In this document: piece by piece, positions 35,350 through 45,700 of the stretch
Numbering within the stretch: the first letter of the stretch is position 1
Layout: the number at the start of each line of letters is the position of its first letter
NCBI RefSeq assembly: GCF_902150065.1
Contig: NC_043994.1
Coordinates: 25,794,913 to 25,858,912 of the forward strand
Reading direction: 5' to 3'
Length of the DNA stretch: 64,000 nucleotides
Source of the DNA: Myripristis murdjan
Taxonomy: Eukaryota > Chordata > Actinopteri > Holocentriformes > Holocentridae
Notes under the pieces: model-generated
Databases searched by the model: none
Seen by the model: only the letters and a program-made list of their open reading frames with translations
What the model was told of the DNA's origin: nothing
Made by a program: the position numbers and the translations under genes

Positions 35350-37050
35350 ATGACTGCAACCCTGAGGATAGCTTACCACATGGCAGCTTTCAGCTGGTAT
35401 GCTTTTATTGTAAAGAGTCTCGCTGCCAAGGATGGAGAGGACTTACCACCAGGGATCTTTGTCTATGGGGGACCATGGAAATATCTCACTTTCTTGAATT
35501 TGGTGAGTGTATATTTGTTTCTCCTTTACTTTATGCTGACATGTATAACCAGTGGATTACAACATATAAAAGGAATGACATTGGAAAACTATAATGTTAT
35601 GTTATATTTCAGTTATTGCAAATGGTATTCTTTGGACTGGCAGCAGTGAATGATTTTCAACCTGGGAAAAAGTCAGAAAATTTTCTTCAGAGATGTACAG
35701 ACCTTCTCTTCTCTGTCTTTGCCTTCCCCGTTGGCATGGTGAGAAAAACTGTTTGAAAACCTTGTCTGTTCCTTCTAAACACTAAATGATTAGTTAGTGT
35801 GATTTACTTTAACTCTATTTTCTCTGCAATGTGCAGTTTGTCGTTCTGCTTTTCTGGACGATATTTGCCTATGACCGGGAGTTAGTCTACCCGGCAACTA
35901 TTGATGCTTTCTTCCCCCCCTGGATAAACCATGCTATGGTGCGTGAACTGATGTATTTACCTGAATAAGTCATGAATACTTTGCACTTTGACTCAAATTA
36001 GTTTTAATGCCCTTTTATGAAACACTTGATGTATTCAGTTCTTCCTTTCATTCTGTTCTTAGCACTCATTTGTCCTGCCCATTTTACTTGGGGAAATTAT
36101 GGTGCAGCCACGTGTTTACCCAAAGATTAAACACGGCCTGGCGGCACTGGGAATTGTGGGCTTGGCTTACTTAAGTTGGTAAGTGACATAGCCAGCACAT
36201 GTAATCATGATGAAGCACGTTTTATATTGCAGCTTAAAGCTCCCTCCAATCTACCTTTGCAAATTCATTTTTCATATAGTCAACTCACTCAAAACTCATA
36301 GCATTTTATGCCATCTTAACTGGGTTACAAGGTGCTTGCAGAGAAGCATTTTAAAGCATTGAAATGTTTGTTCATATCATTTGTGACTGAAATAACTGCA
36401 GAAGAGCAGCAGCAACAGGACTGGAGGTGTTTTCGTGTGGCTCATAAGCACAGCATGTTTGATTTGAAGAGTCTAAATTTGCCTATAAGCTCATCTTACA
36501 GCAGCCAGTCTGGACTAGCCCAGCGCAGCAGTCGCTGCCTCTTCATTATGCAAACTGTCAGTGGGGGTTTTGATCATGCTGTCTGTATTGCTATTGCAGT
36601 GATTAGTTTCATTAAAGTCTGTGCATTTTTGCAGTGTTGTAACTGTGAATGACTTGAGTGCAGATGTTTAGCCTGGGCTGGCATACCATTTCAGCAAATA
36701 CTTCACATGACGTTCTCTCTTTTCCCTCCGCTTTCCTAAACTTGCTCTGCAGGGTGATATGGGTGTACTTGTCGGTGGGGATCTGGGTGTATCCCCTGCT
36801 CGGGCTCTTCAGCAAAGCGGGTCTGATGGGTTTCTTCTTCTTCAACATGTCGGTGGTGACCCTGCTCTATCTGCTGGGAGAAAAGCTTAACAGCTACATC
36901 TGGTGTAAGGAACCCTAACAAGTTCCCTGTTATGGTCAAAACAACTTAATCCATTAAAACATGCATTTGCCTCACTTTAACAGTCTTCCTCTCTGCTTTA
37001 TTCCAGGTGAGGACAAGAGCAAGAACAAGATGAAGGCAAAAAGAAAGTGA
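35350..37050 (+). CDS. adtrp: ADTRP-like fatty-acid-ester (FAHFA) hydrolase, AIG1 family
   Basis: Six exons: 35350-35502, 35613-35738, 35837-35938, 36063-36178, 36753-36904 and 37007-37050. They give 230 residues, the same length as human ADTRP. The protein is a multi-pass membrane enzyme with the AIG1/ADTRP pattern: [50 protein letters not shown] and [15 protein letters not shown]1 and ADTRP hydrolyse fatty acid esters of hydroxy fatty acids with a threonine and a histidine as catalytic residues. The conserved NHAMH histidine is present, and T48 in KYLTF fits the threonine. ADTRP is closer than AIG1 by the start ([10 protein letters not shown]) and the basic tail. The protein ends KAKRK, which fits a K-x-K-x-x ER retrieval signal. 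The ATG has A at -3 and heads the conserved first helix. Confidence 0.88.
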
Positions 37051-37397
37051 CTCTCAGTCTCCAAATGCAACTAGTCGAATAATGAAAATCTCTCAGCTTT
37101 CATGAAGAAAACAAGTTTGAACAGGGGTTTATTGCTTTACGTGCTGAAAAACAGTTGTGGGATCTGAAAAATGAACTGTGACACATATACCTCCAATATA
37201 AAGGCATACCTCTACTCATTCATTTGCTTTTCCTTATAAAATCTTACAGTTTGATTCAACAGGCAAGAAAAAAAATGGTGGCGGCTCAACAAAGAAGCAT
37301 TTATCGCACAACACTTGCATAATAGCATAAAAAATCAACTCCATTCCTGTTAAAAGCAGTGCAGGTTGTCACAGTTTTGTAATGAGTAGCCACCAAT

Positions 37398-37403
37398 TTT
37401 ATT
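37398..37403 (-). promoter_or_regulatory. Candidate poly(A) signal for the 84-residue gene
   Basis: AATAAA on the minus strand, about 370 bases past the stop at 37775. It would make the 3' UTR approach or overlap that of the convergent adtrp-like gene. Confidence 0.35.
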
Positions 37404-37419
37404 TTATGCATTTACAGCA

Positions 37420-37472
37420 CTTTGTAGTGGTTTTGAAAAGTGCTATATAAATAAAGGTTATTATTTTTTACT
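37420..37472 (+). repeat. Retroposon 3' tail
   Basis: GCACTTTGTAGTGGTTTTGA then AAGTGCTATATAAATAAAGG and a TTATT tail is a frequent fish non-LTR 3' end. Its AATAAA (37450) could serve as the poly(A) signal of the adtrp-like gene. Confidence 0.45.
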
Positions 37473-37774
37473 AATTACACAGGCAGTGAAAAAATTGAAA
37501 TAATCAGTCAGGACAAAAATCAAAATGGTCAAATATCAATCTGCTAAATTCACATCTCTATGCATTATTCAATATCAGCACTATGTTTAGTCATGGTAAC
37601 ATCAATAATAAATAAACTGCAAATTGCTTCACTGATCATGGAGGGTCGCTCCATTTGCAATAATCCAATTCAAATGACTGGGCTGTGGCTTCGTTTGATC
37701 TTGTCACAAATCCATGAAAACCTCCAGCAAGAGCCACGTTTGGTCCATGAGGTTAGTATCAGTCCACTCAGTTT

Positions 37775-38521
37775 TCAAGTAGATCCTCCTCGCAGGTCCC
37801 TGTAGGCTTTGAGATGCTGGAGATAGTTGGGATCCGCATCCACCAATCCCACCGAGAGGATTCTGGCCAACAAATGCACATCCTCCTCACTCAGATCTTT
37901 CTGCTGAAAAGAATAAATGTCATCTATTGAATGTAAATTATACATCATCGCTACACATACTTACACATTATTTATTGGACACAATCACATCATTAAATAT
38001 GGCGTCTCCTCCCACCTTTTTGTTGTTGGCAGGCGATGCAGGCAGTGGTAATTTTTGAGATTTACTTCCCTGTCAAAACAAACAAGTCACCATTTTAAAA
38101 CTGCACTGTTCACTCCCTGTTAAGAGCTGGTGTTGTTTCTTATCACATTCATGTTGAGTAATTTTTTGTGCGAACTCTGATATGAACGAATGTCTTTGTT
38201 TTTAAGCCACTGACGTTCATGTGAATTTGAAGTAGGGAAAAAACCAACAACAACCCTGAAACACTGTTCCACCACCATAAAACACCATAATGTTCACTCA
38301 CCTCTTTGAGTCCTTTTGAAAAGCACATTATGATGAGGAGAAGGCCGATGATGATCTGATGAAGTTTAAAAGAAAACACCAAAGTCAGCATTAGCACCCT
38401 GGTCTTGGTAAAGAGCTGAATATAAGATGCCACTGATTTCTCCCCAACAGCCACAAGAAATAAATAAAAAACATGAAAAATGAGCAAACAAGACTCTACT
38501 TACTCCCAGCAAGTACAACAT
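37775..38521 (-). CDS. Unrecognised 84-residue protein with N-terminal hydrophobic helix
   Basis: Four small exons join in phase 0: 38521-38504, 38355-38302, 38069-38016 and 37903-37775. Every junction has a GT donor (GTAAGT, GTGAGT, GTGGGA) and an AG acceptor. The 18, 54 and 54 nt exons are multiples of three. The product starts MLYLLGIIIGLLLIIMCFSK, a single membrane segment or signal peptide. A basic, proline-containing linker (KLPLPASPANNKK) follows, then an acidic amphipathic stretch (DLSEEDVHLLARILSVGLVD) and YLQHLKAYRDLRGGST. An in-frame TAG lies just before the ATG, so this is the start. TATTTAA lies about 60 bases upstream. The acceptor of the last exon is CAGCAG, so one glutamine may be optional. 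No family is recognised. Single-pass micropeptide or secreted peptide precursor are both possible. Confidence 0.6.
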
Positions 38522-39641
38522 GTGCACCTTCCTCGGCTATTCTTGATAAGTGAAGTTAAGTGTGTCTTGATGTGTGTTAAATAGTCCTGCTGCTTGTCAC
38601 AAAAGGCAACAATGACTTCCAGAGAGGGGGAAAAAACACACTCACCAGGAAACCTGCAAGACAGGACACACTGCATTTTCCAGGAACACCCAGTCTCGCA
38701 CCTTGAAGATGTAATCGTGACCCAAATGAATGCTCCTTTACGTAAAAGATGGTCTAGGATGGGTCGCTGTCATGGCTAAAGGCGACACCCATGCACGTCA
38801 GTATTTAAAGCTTTGCCTTGTATTTTTTTCCACTACTGCTACCTCCAAATAGCAATGAAAGAAAGCAATGGTCTGTAATTTTGGAGCTCCACTGAGAATC
38901 AATTGGAGAAGATAAAATTAGAAAAAAATCAGCTGCCTGTGGTAAAATTGTGGTTTTGCCGGGGGAGAGTGGGGGATAGTGACACATCTTTAAGACTATA
39001 AATAACAGCTTATTTTGATGCTGAAGGCTTCATTGAGTCCATCCATGCAGGCCACATGACAAAACTTGGTCACCAGAGTCTCCAATGCCATCTTTATACC
39101 ACTCTTACAGTGCAGTGATGTACAGTAAGTGGAAAAAAAAAAAAAAATCTGATTCCACTCTTTGGGCTTTTCTGCATCTTTTCTTCAATGCAGCCTCCAG
39201 CCTGGAAACACAATATTAACATGTGCATGCTGATTTTAATGCCAGGCGTAAGGAGGAGCTTATGTGGCACAATATTCCTTAGTGAGTTAGGGTTATAATA
39301 TTCTTTTATGGATAGTTTCACTGTGAAATTTGAATTGCCCTCCTGAAATAATAAATCAAAAAGTTGGTCGGTTGCCCACCAAGTCCACCAGAGGGAGCAA
39401 GAGATGTTTTACAGAACAATATCACTTTAACTTTGGCCTTGCTGGGGCCATGTTTCAGCAAATCATATAAATATGAGTCTGCTCCCTGCTGTTTCCCCCC
39501 TCCAGCAGGCCAATAATTGCATGAGACGAACCCAAACAAATTTAAGAAATTGCACACAACTCACTAGAGGATAGGGCTTGTGAGGGGCAAAAAATATTAG
39601 TATTTTCGAAGACAAATTCCAACTTTTTTCAATATATAGTA

Positions 39642-39643
<2 letters not shown>

Positions 39644-39678
<35 letters not shown>
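39644..39678. repeat. (GT)n microsatellite
   Basis: About 35 bases of GT followed by GA and G-rich sequence. Confidence 0.9.
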
Positions 39679-39686
<8 letters not shown>

Positions 39687-40179
39687 GGGGGTGGGGGTGG
39701 GGTGGGGGGGGTTGAACACTTTGTACACAAATTGTTCTTGTTACTGCCAATTTTTATTATAATCATTTATTATGATAACATTAACTTGCCTTTGAAAAGA
39801 CCCATTTGAGTGAAAACATTTTGTTGGCTATACTGGTTGAGACAGTAACACTGACAGCACTGACTCGGTCACTCACGCGACTGACACGCACCGACGGTAA
39901 ACACCGCGTGCACGCCCCCATTCAGGAACGTTTCAGATGCTTCGCGACTTTTCTCAGCGCGCAAGTCTCCTTTAATTAGAAACAGCTCCGTTTCCGGTGC
40001 AGCGGATCCGCCTTCAAAATAAAAGTCGCTCAATAAATGACCCTGGAAACTTATTACTTTGTGCTATATTCAGGTCGTTATTTTCCCTGAAAGTAAACTC
40101 ACAGCTATCAAATTAGAAAGGCATAGTCTCGTAAATAGCAGCAACAGTATTAACCACCCCTGATGTTTTCCATCTTAAT

Positions 40180-40556
40180 AATAATAAAGGTTAGGTTATT
40201 TCCCACTGCTGTTTAAATTGTTAATACTTCTGTTTAAATTGTTCATACTTCTATTTTTTTTTTATAATCCTTGTTTATAGCGTTTATATTGCTTACTGCT
40301 ATTTATCATGTGTATACTGTATATTTCTTCTAAATTTGCACATTGACCTACCTCTATGCACATTTCATACACACATGCACACGGTTTTTTCTGTTTTTTT
40401 GTTGCACATTGCTTTTTGCACACTGGCTTGTACTTAGATCTTATTCTGTTGTACTCAGATCTCATTCTTTATTTTTTTTTTTAATCTTTTTTATTTTATT
40501 TAATCTGTAATCTGTGGATACTGCTGAAAAACTGTTTTCCTGCGGGATGAATAAAG

Positions 40557-40601
<45 letters not shown>
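40180..40601 (+). repeat. Non-LTR retroposon 3' end with (TATC)n tail
   Basis: ACTGCTGAAAAACTGTTTTC, GGGATGAATAAAGTATC and about 45 bases of TATC. This is the same class of tail as at 10487 and 13229. The Tc1 element is inserted in the tail. Confidence 0.5.
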
Positions 40602-40602
<1 letters not shown>

Positions 40603-41308
40603 CACTACTCACAAAAAGTTAGGGATATTTGGCTTTTGGGTGAAATTTATGGAAAATGTAAAAAGTTCACGCTACAGTGATATTATATCATGAAAGTAGG
40701 GCATTTAAGTAGAAGCATACACTGGTGATTTCCTCATCTCAAACAATTTCTTGAAACAAAGGCCAACAACAGTGGTGGATATACCACAACAAAAAATGTC
40801 AGTGTCAATAACTTGTCATGTGCCCTTGAGCATCAATTACAGCTTGACAACGACGTCTCCTGCTGTTCACAAGTCGACTTATTGTCTGCTGAGGCATGGC
40901 ATCCCACTCTTCTTGAAGGGCGGCCCTCAGGACATTGAGGTTCTGGGGTACAGAGCCCAGCCTCTACACGGCGACTCAGCTGATCCCATAGGTTTTCTAT
41001 GGGATGCAGGTCTGGACAAAGTGCAGGCCACTCCATCTGAGGTACCCCAGTCTCCAGCAGCCGTTCCCTAATGATACGACCTCGATGAGCTGGAGCATCA
41101 AACACCTGATGTGAATTTTGCTGTTAAGCTCCTTGTTAGAGAACAGCAACTTGTGCAAAAAGTACTGAAACACTGAACAGTTGGACATGTGCATTCAAAA
41201 GTTTACAGAAGGTCACATTAGGTTCACCTGTAAAGGTTATAATGCATTTTAGGTTCATCCTGAAATTTCAACCGAAAGCCGAATATCCCTAACTTTTTGT
41301 GAGTAGTG
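40603..41308 (-). mobile_element. Truncated Tc1/mariner transposon
   Basis: Ends are inverted copies: CACTACTCACAAAAAGTTAG at the left and its exact complement at the right, flanked by TA on both sides. The minus strand (41105-40833) encodes a C-terminal piece of Tc1-like transposase, with the diagnostic WPALCPDLHPIENLWDQL (DD34E region) and an upstream ERLLETGV. At about 706 bp it lacks half or more of an autonomous element (about 1.2-1.6 kb), so it cannot make transposase. It interrupts a (TATC)n tract. Confidence 0.85.
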
Positions 41309-41448
41309 TATCTAATAATCATCATCATCATTATCATCATCATCAAAGGGCCTGCTGTCCTGGAGTGCAATGGCACTCTGTTTTATGTTTTTTTTTTTTT
41401 TTTTTTTTTTTTCTTTACCAGAGGCACTGCGTTGATTTTTACTACGGT

Positions 41449-41490
41449 ATTTTATTTTATTTTATTTTATTTTATTTTATTTTATTTTTT
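41449..41490. repeat. (TTTTA)n tract
   Basis: About 42 bases of pentanucleotide TTTTA, just after a poly-T run at 41390-41412. Confidence 0.85.
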
Positions 41491-41530
41491 ATTGCTTCTC
41501 CTTTTCCCCACGTTCGTCAGTAGGGGCTTT

Positions 41531-42712
41531 TATTTTTCCCATCAAAACAGGTTACAGCCGTAGCTTGACGCCTGTGTGTTTCTCCCGCAGTACATTTTCG
41601 GTCTGAGCAGTTGCTGTTGACAGCGGCCACCGACTTGGGTGGTTCGGGTCGCAGGTTCTAGCACAAGTTTAGGCGGTGGCTGTAGTTGTTGTTCCCCCCA
41701 CATGGACAAGTGAAGATAAATGATACGTAACGTGACTCAAACGCACGGTAGCATGTGTTTGTAACTGGACTAGCCAGCGAACAGCAGCAGCAGCAGCACT
41801 TATCTGACCAGACCTCGTGTGTGTGTGTGTGTGTGGCAAGATTTGCTATTTAGCCAGCTAATGTAAAGGAGCCGTGTTCTCTTTGGTGTAACTGCTTTCG
41901 CAACAGGTAAGGAAATAATAATAATATTTTTCTTAAAGCCATTTCGCTTAGCCAGTGCGCTAAGTTAGCCAAGCCGGCGTTGAAAGAATAGCTACGCAGC
42001 GAACGTTATTTTATTTTTATTTTTTTATTTTTTTTTTTTTCCTTGGTTTGAATGGTTTAACGGTAATGCTAATTAGCCTCCTCCAGGCAAGTAAAACACA
42101 CACTTTACTCACACACACATATGTTAAGGAAAAGCGTGTTAACTGGGTCACCGTTCAGCCTCTCTCTCGTAGTGGAGGTATGTTAATGGGGCGTGTTAGC
42201 TACCGTTATCCTGACAGTAGCTTATCTGGCTAGTGTGTTTACATTTTTTACTCGCCAACTGAGGAGTTTAGTAACGGTACACGGCGGTAGTTAGCAACGC
42301 ATATAGAAAATAGTAAATTATAGAGACAATGACAGACATATAGGCTGAACAAATCGCTTTTTATGGACCGTTATTTGGCTAAGCTTGCTAGCTGATAGCA
42401 GCTGAAGTGTGACTGGCAATCAAAAACTCTCTCAGCTATTTGACACACCATCATCATCAGCTCTGTAGCTAACATGAGGTCAGTCTTTTCATTTTACCAA
42501 AGGCATTGACTTTGCGTTTGTTATCATGGATTTAATTTTTTCTAATCAGAGGAAGTTACAGCCATAGCTTCACACATGTGTTTTTTTTTCTGCAGCACAT
42601 AGCTTGCTAGCTGTGTCCTGGCTAGCAAAAAACTCTGAGCTTGGACTCTGATGCTGGTTGACCCACCATCAGCAGTTTCCGTAGCTAACATGAGGTGCCT
42701 TTCTCCTCACAG
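41531..42712 (+). promoter_or_regulatory. herc4 promoter and 5' UTR exon/intron region
   Basis: A CpG-containing stretch leads to CGCAACAG|GTAAGG, a good donor at 41906, so a non-coding exon probably ends there. The intron runs to acceptor CTCCTCACAG at 42712 just before the coding exon. Two segments of this intron are diverged duplicates of neighbouring sequence (see findings). Confidence 0.45.
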
Positions 42713-42758
42713 AAACGGGGGTCCTGTTGGCGTGGAGAAGCCAAGGGGGAGATCTGCA

Positions 42759-45700
42759 ATGCTGTGTTGGGGCAATGCTTCCTTCGGACAGCTAGGCTTG
42801 GGTGGTATTGATGAGGAGATTGTGGTTGAGCCGAGGAAATGTGAGTTTTTTCATGGGAAGAAGGTGTGTGACGTGGGGTGTGGCCGCAGGCACACAGCTT
42901 TCCTGATTGAAGATGGGACAGTGTACACCTGTGGCTGCAATGACTTGGGACAGCTGGGTCATGAGAAGTCACGAAAGAAACCCGGTAAGAGAATATATAT
43001 AATTTTTTTAAAATCTCCCATGAGAGCTCTTTGCAAAAAGCATTTGGTCACAATGGTCAGATTGACATTTGGCTTGTGTGTGTTTTTTTCCGATATTAGA
43101 ACAGGTTGTGGCCCTGGATGCACAGATCATAGTGGCAGTGTCATGTGGAGAGGCCCACACACTTGCACTGAATGACAAAGGTCAAGTTTTCTCGTGGGGT
43201 CTGGGCTCTGATGGACAGCTGGGCCTTAACAATTTTGAGGAATGTGTTCGTGTACCTAGGTAAATTCAGTTACTAATGTTTTCCGCTCACCGATTTCCAT
43301 AAAACATTTTGGTCTGAATTGTGTATCAGTAACTGATTTCCTCATCTGCTCCCATGTAAAGACACAGGAACATGACTTTGTCAGTGCATATTTTTTTTAA
43401 AATGTCAAATTGTGAATATTTAAACTCTGTTTTTGCCTGTAACAGACGTGACTTGAAAGTGCTCTCTTATGTTTATTATCAACCTCAAACAAATGCTACT
43501 GGGGAAAAGAATGGACTCATTTTGTTTGTTTGTTTGTTTTTCTCCTGTGAAAACTTCAGAAACATCAAGAGTTTGTCAGATGTACAAATTGCTCAGGTAG
43601 CCTGTGGATATTGGCATTCCCATGCTCTTTCAAGAGGTAATGGAATATTTATGTAGCCTAGTCAACGTAATACATATTTATTTAGCCAGATTACTATGTT
43701 TTCCTGATGTTTGACCATCAAATGTTTTGTCCTTATTTTTTGTACAGGAGGTCAGGTCTTCTCCTGGGGTCAGAATCGATATGGACAACTGGGGCTGGGA
43801 GTAGACGGACAAGGCATTTCCACACCGCAGATCATCCAGTCTTTGCAGGGTATTCCTTTTGCCCAGATATCAGCAGGTGGCGCTCACAGCTTCGCCCTCA
43901 CACTCTCAGGAGCAGTGTTTGGTTGGGGGCGCAACAAGTTTGGGCAACTGGGCCTCAATGACAACAATGGTAAGTCCATCAGATTAGTCAAACTCTTATG
44001 CCATCGTGGTTATGAACGTATAAACCTTAAAATCAAATTAATTTTCGGATGCTCTTTTTCAGATCGACATTTCCCAACCCTGCTGAAGTCTCTTAGGTCA
44101 CAGAGAGTGATTTACATCTGCTGTGGAGAAGACCACACAGCAGCACTGACCAAGTTAAGTTATGCACCCTGTGGCTATCTGATAGAGCTGTAGTGTCCTG
44201 TGTGAGCGCCCATGCTTTGTATCTGCAGTGGTGTGCAGCTGGTTGGGAAATTACCATCACCAGACAAACACCGGTAAAACTTGTATACAGTGGGTTATCT
44301 ACCAGCCACTTGACAGGGAACCAGCCATCATTTTTGTGGTATTTTAAACTATACATTGCTTGTTACATAATGAGAACAGCTGGTGAATGTCAGAATAACT
44401 GTTGCTGCCCTTGTGCTCAATGTGGGCTCCTCTTCAGGCAATGTGCTTGTGCCTTAAGTCTTACTGCAAGCTAAACTATATCCCATGACCAATGGTGTTT
44501 TTCCATACAGATGTGCTGGCTTGGCTCTACTCTGTTTGACTCGGTGCGTCAGCCCAGTGTGGCTGGGGTTTGTGTTTCCATTACAAAGGACTACCTGCTT
44601 GAAAGTGTGGCTGTAGTTAATGGCAAAGCCCCATCAATCACTTGTGGGCTTGTCAACTACTCCTCATTTCTGCACTAGCACCTTACACAACTGTTTTATT
44701 TCCAAAAAAAAAAAAAAAAAAAAAAAAATCAGCAACACAGACTAGGGATGCTAACCTTTAAGCCCGAACTAGAGTGCCTGTAGAGTCTCCTTACGCTGCC
44801 ATTGCTGTGAAAAAACGGAACCGTTGGAGTGAACGGAGTTGTCGCCACTCTCTCTCTACAGGCACTCTGGTCCGAACGTGTCGTCGCCGACACAAATGCG
44901 CATGTCAGATTGTAAATACCGTAACTACCGTAAGGTTTTATCGATCGAAAAATTCCAACTGTTCCTGAAGGCGGAGAAGTTGCTCTTGCGCTTACATACA
45001 GTTTAATACGGTAAACATGGCGACGGGACGCTCTGCCGGGTTTCGATGACGTCATTACGCACAGAGCTCAGCTCGGTAGAGAAAGACCGGAGAAACCATA
45101 GATATCGATAATAATTATATTATAGTATATTATAATTATATTATAGATATTATAGGTATCTACGGGAGAAACGAGCCAAGCTTATGTTTGTCGTGGACGT
45201 AGTGGTATGCGTCCGGGGCAAGACAATGGCGCCGGTGCTAGCGCTGCTAGCTTCTATTTGTTGCGGTTATTCTTTTATGGTTTATAGACAGTAAAATAAT
45301 ATTCTCGGTTAACCGAAATAAACCGATTAATGAGGCCCGGTGGTCGACCAAGAAAATTTTCCATTTTCGCCATCCCTAACGCAGACGTGAAACGGCTGAC
45401 ATGAATAATATTTGTGTGACTAAAGAGATTTGCTGAAATATTTTTTACATGGATAGATTATCAACTATGAAACAGGTATCATTAGCCTCACTTGGGTATT
45501 TCCTCATTGTAAGCAAGGAGCACACACGAAGAGCATCCAAGTGGATCCATCCCTTAATTTCTACCACCATCTGCTGTAAACCTCCTACATCATAGATGTA
45601 GTCACAGTGTGCATGTGTCATATCCCGTAGCTCCCATTGGGTCACCCGCTTGAGGGTGGGTTTGGCTCACTTTGGACCTCCTTTCAAGATGTTCCATCTT

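Larger units (their letters stand above)
38522..41530. other. Spacer between the 84-residue gene and herc4 promoter region
   Basis: No gene was seen. It holds a (GT)n tract at 39644-39678, a CpG-rich patch at 39860-40010, a retroposon 3' end with (TATC)n at 40180-40601, a Tc1/mariner remnant at 40603-41308 and a (TTTTA)n tract at 41449-41490. Confidence 0.5.

Noticed and set aside
39318-39557. 79-codon minus frame
   Set aside because: The sequence resembles dispersed fish repeat material. No splice sites or homology recognised.
40833-41105. 90-codon minus frame as a possible host gene
   Set aside because: It carries the Tc1 transposase WPALCPDLHPIENLW segment and lies within inverted terminal repeats.
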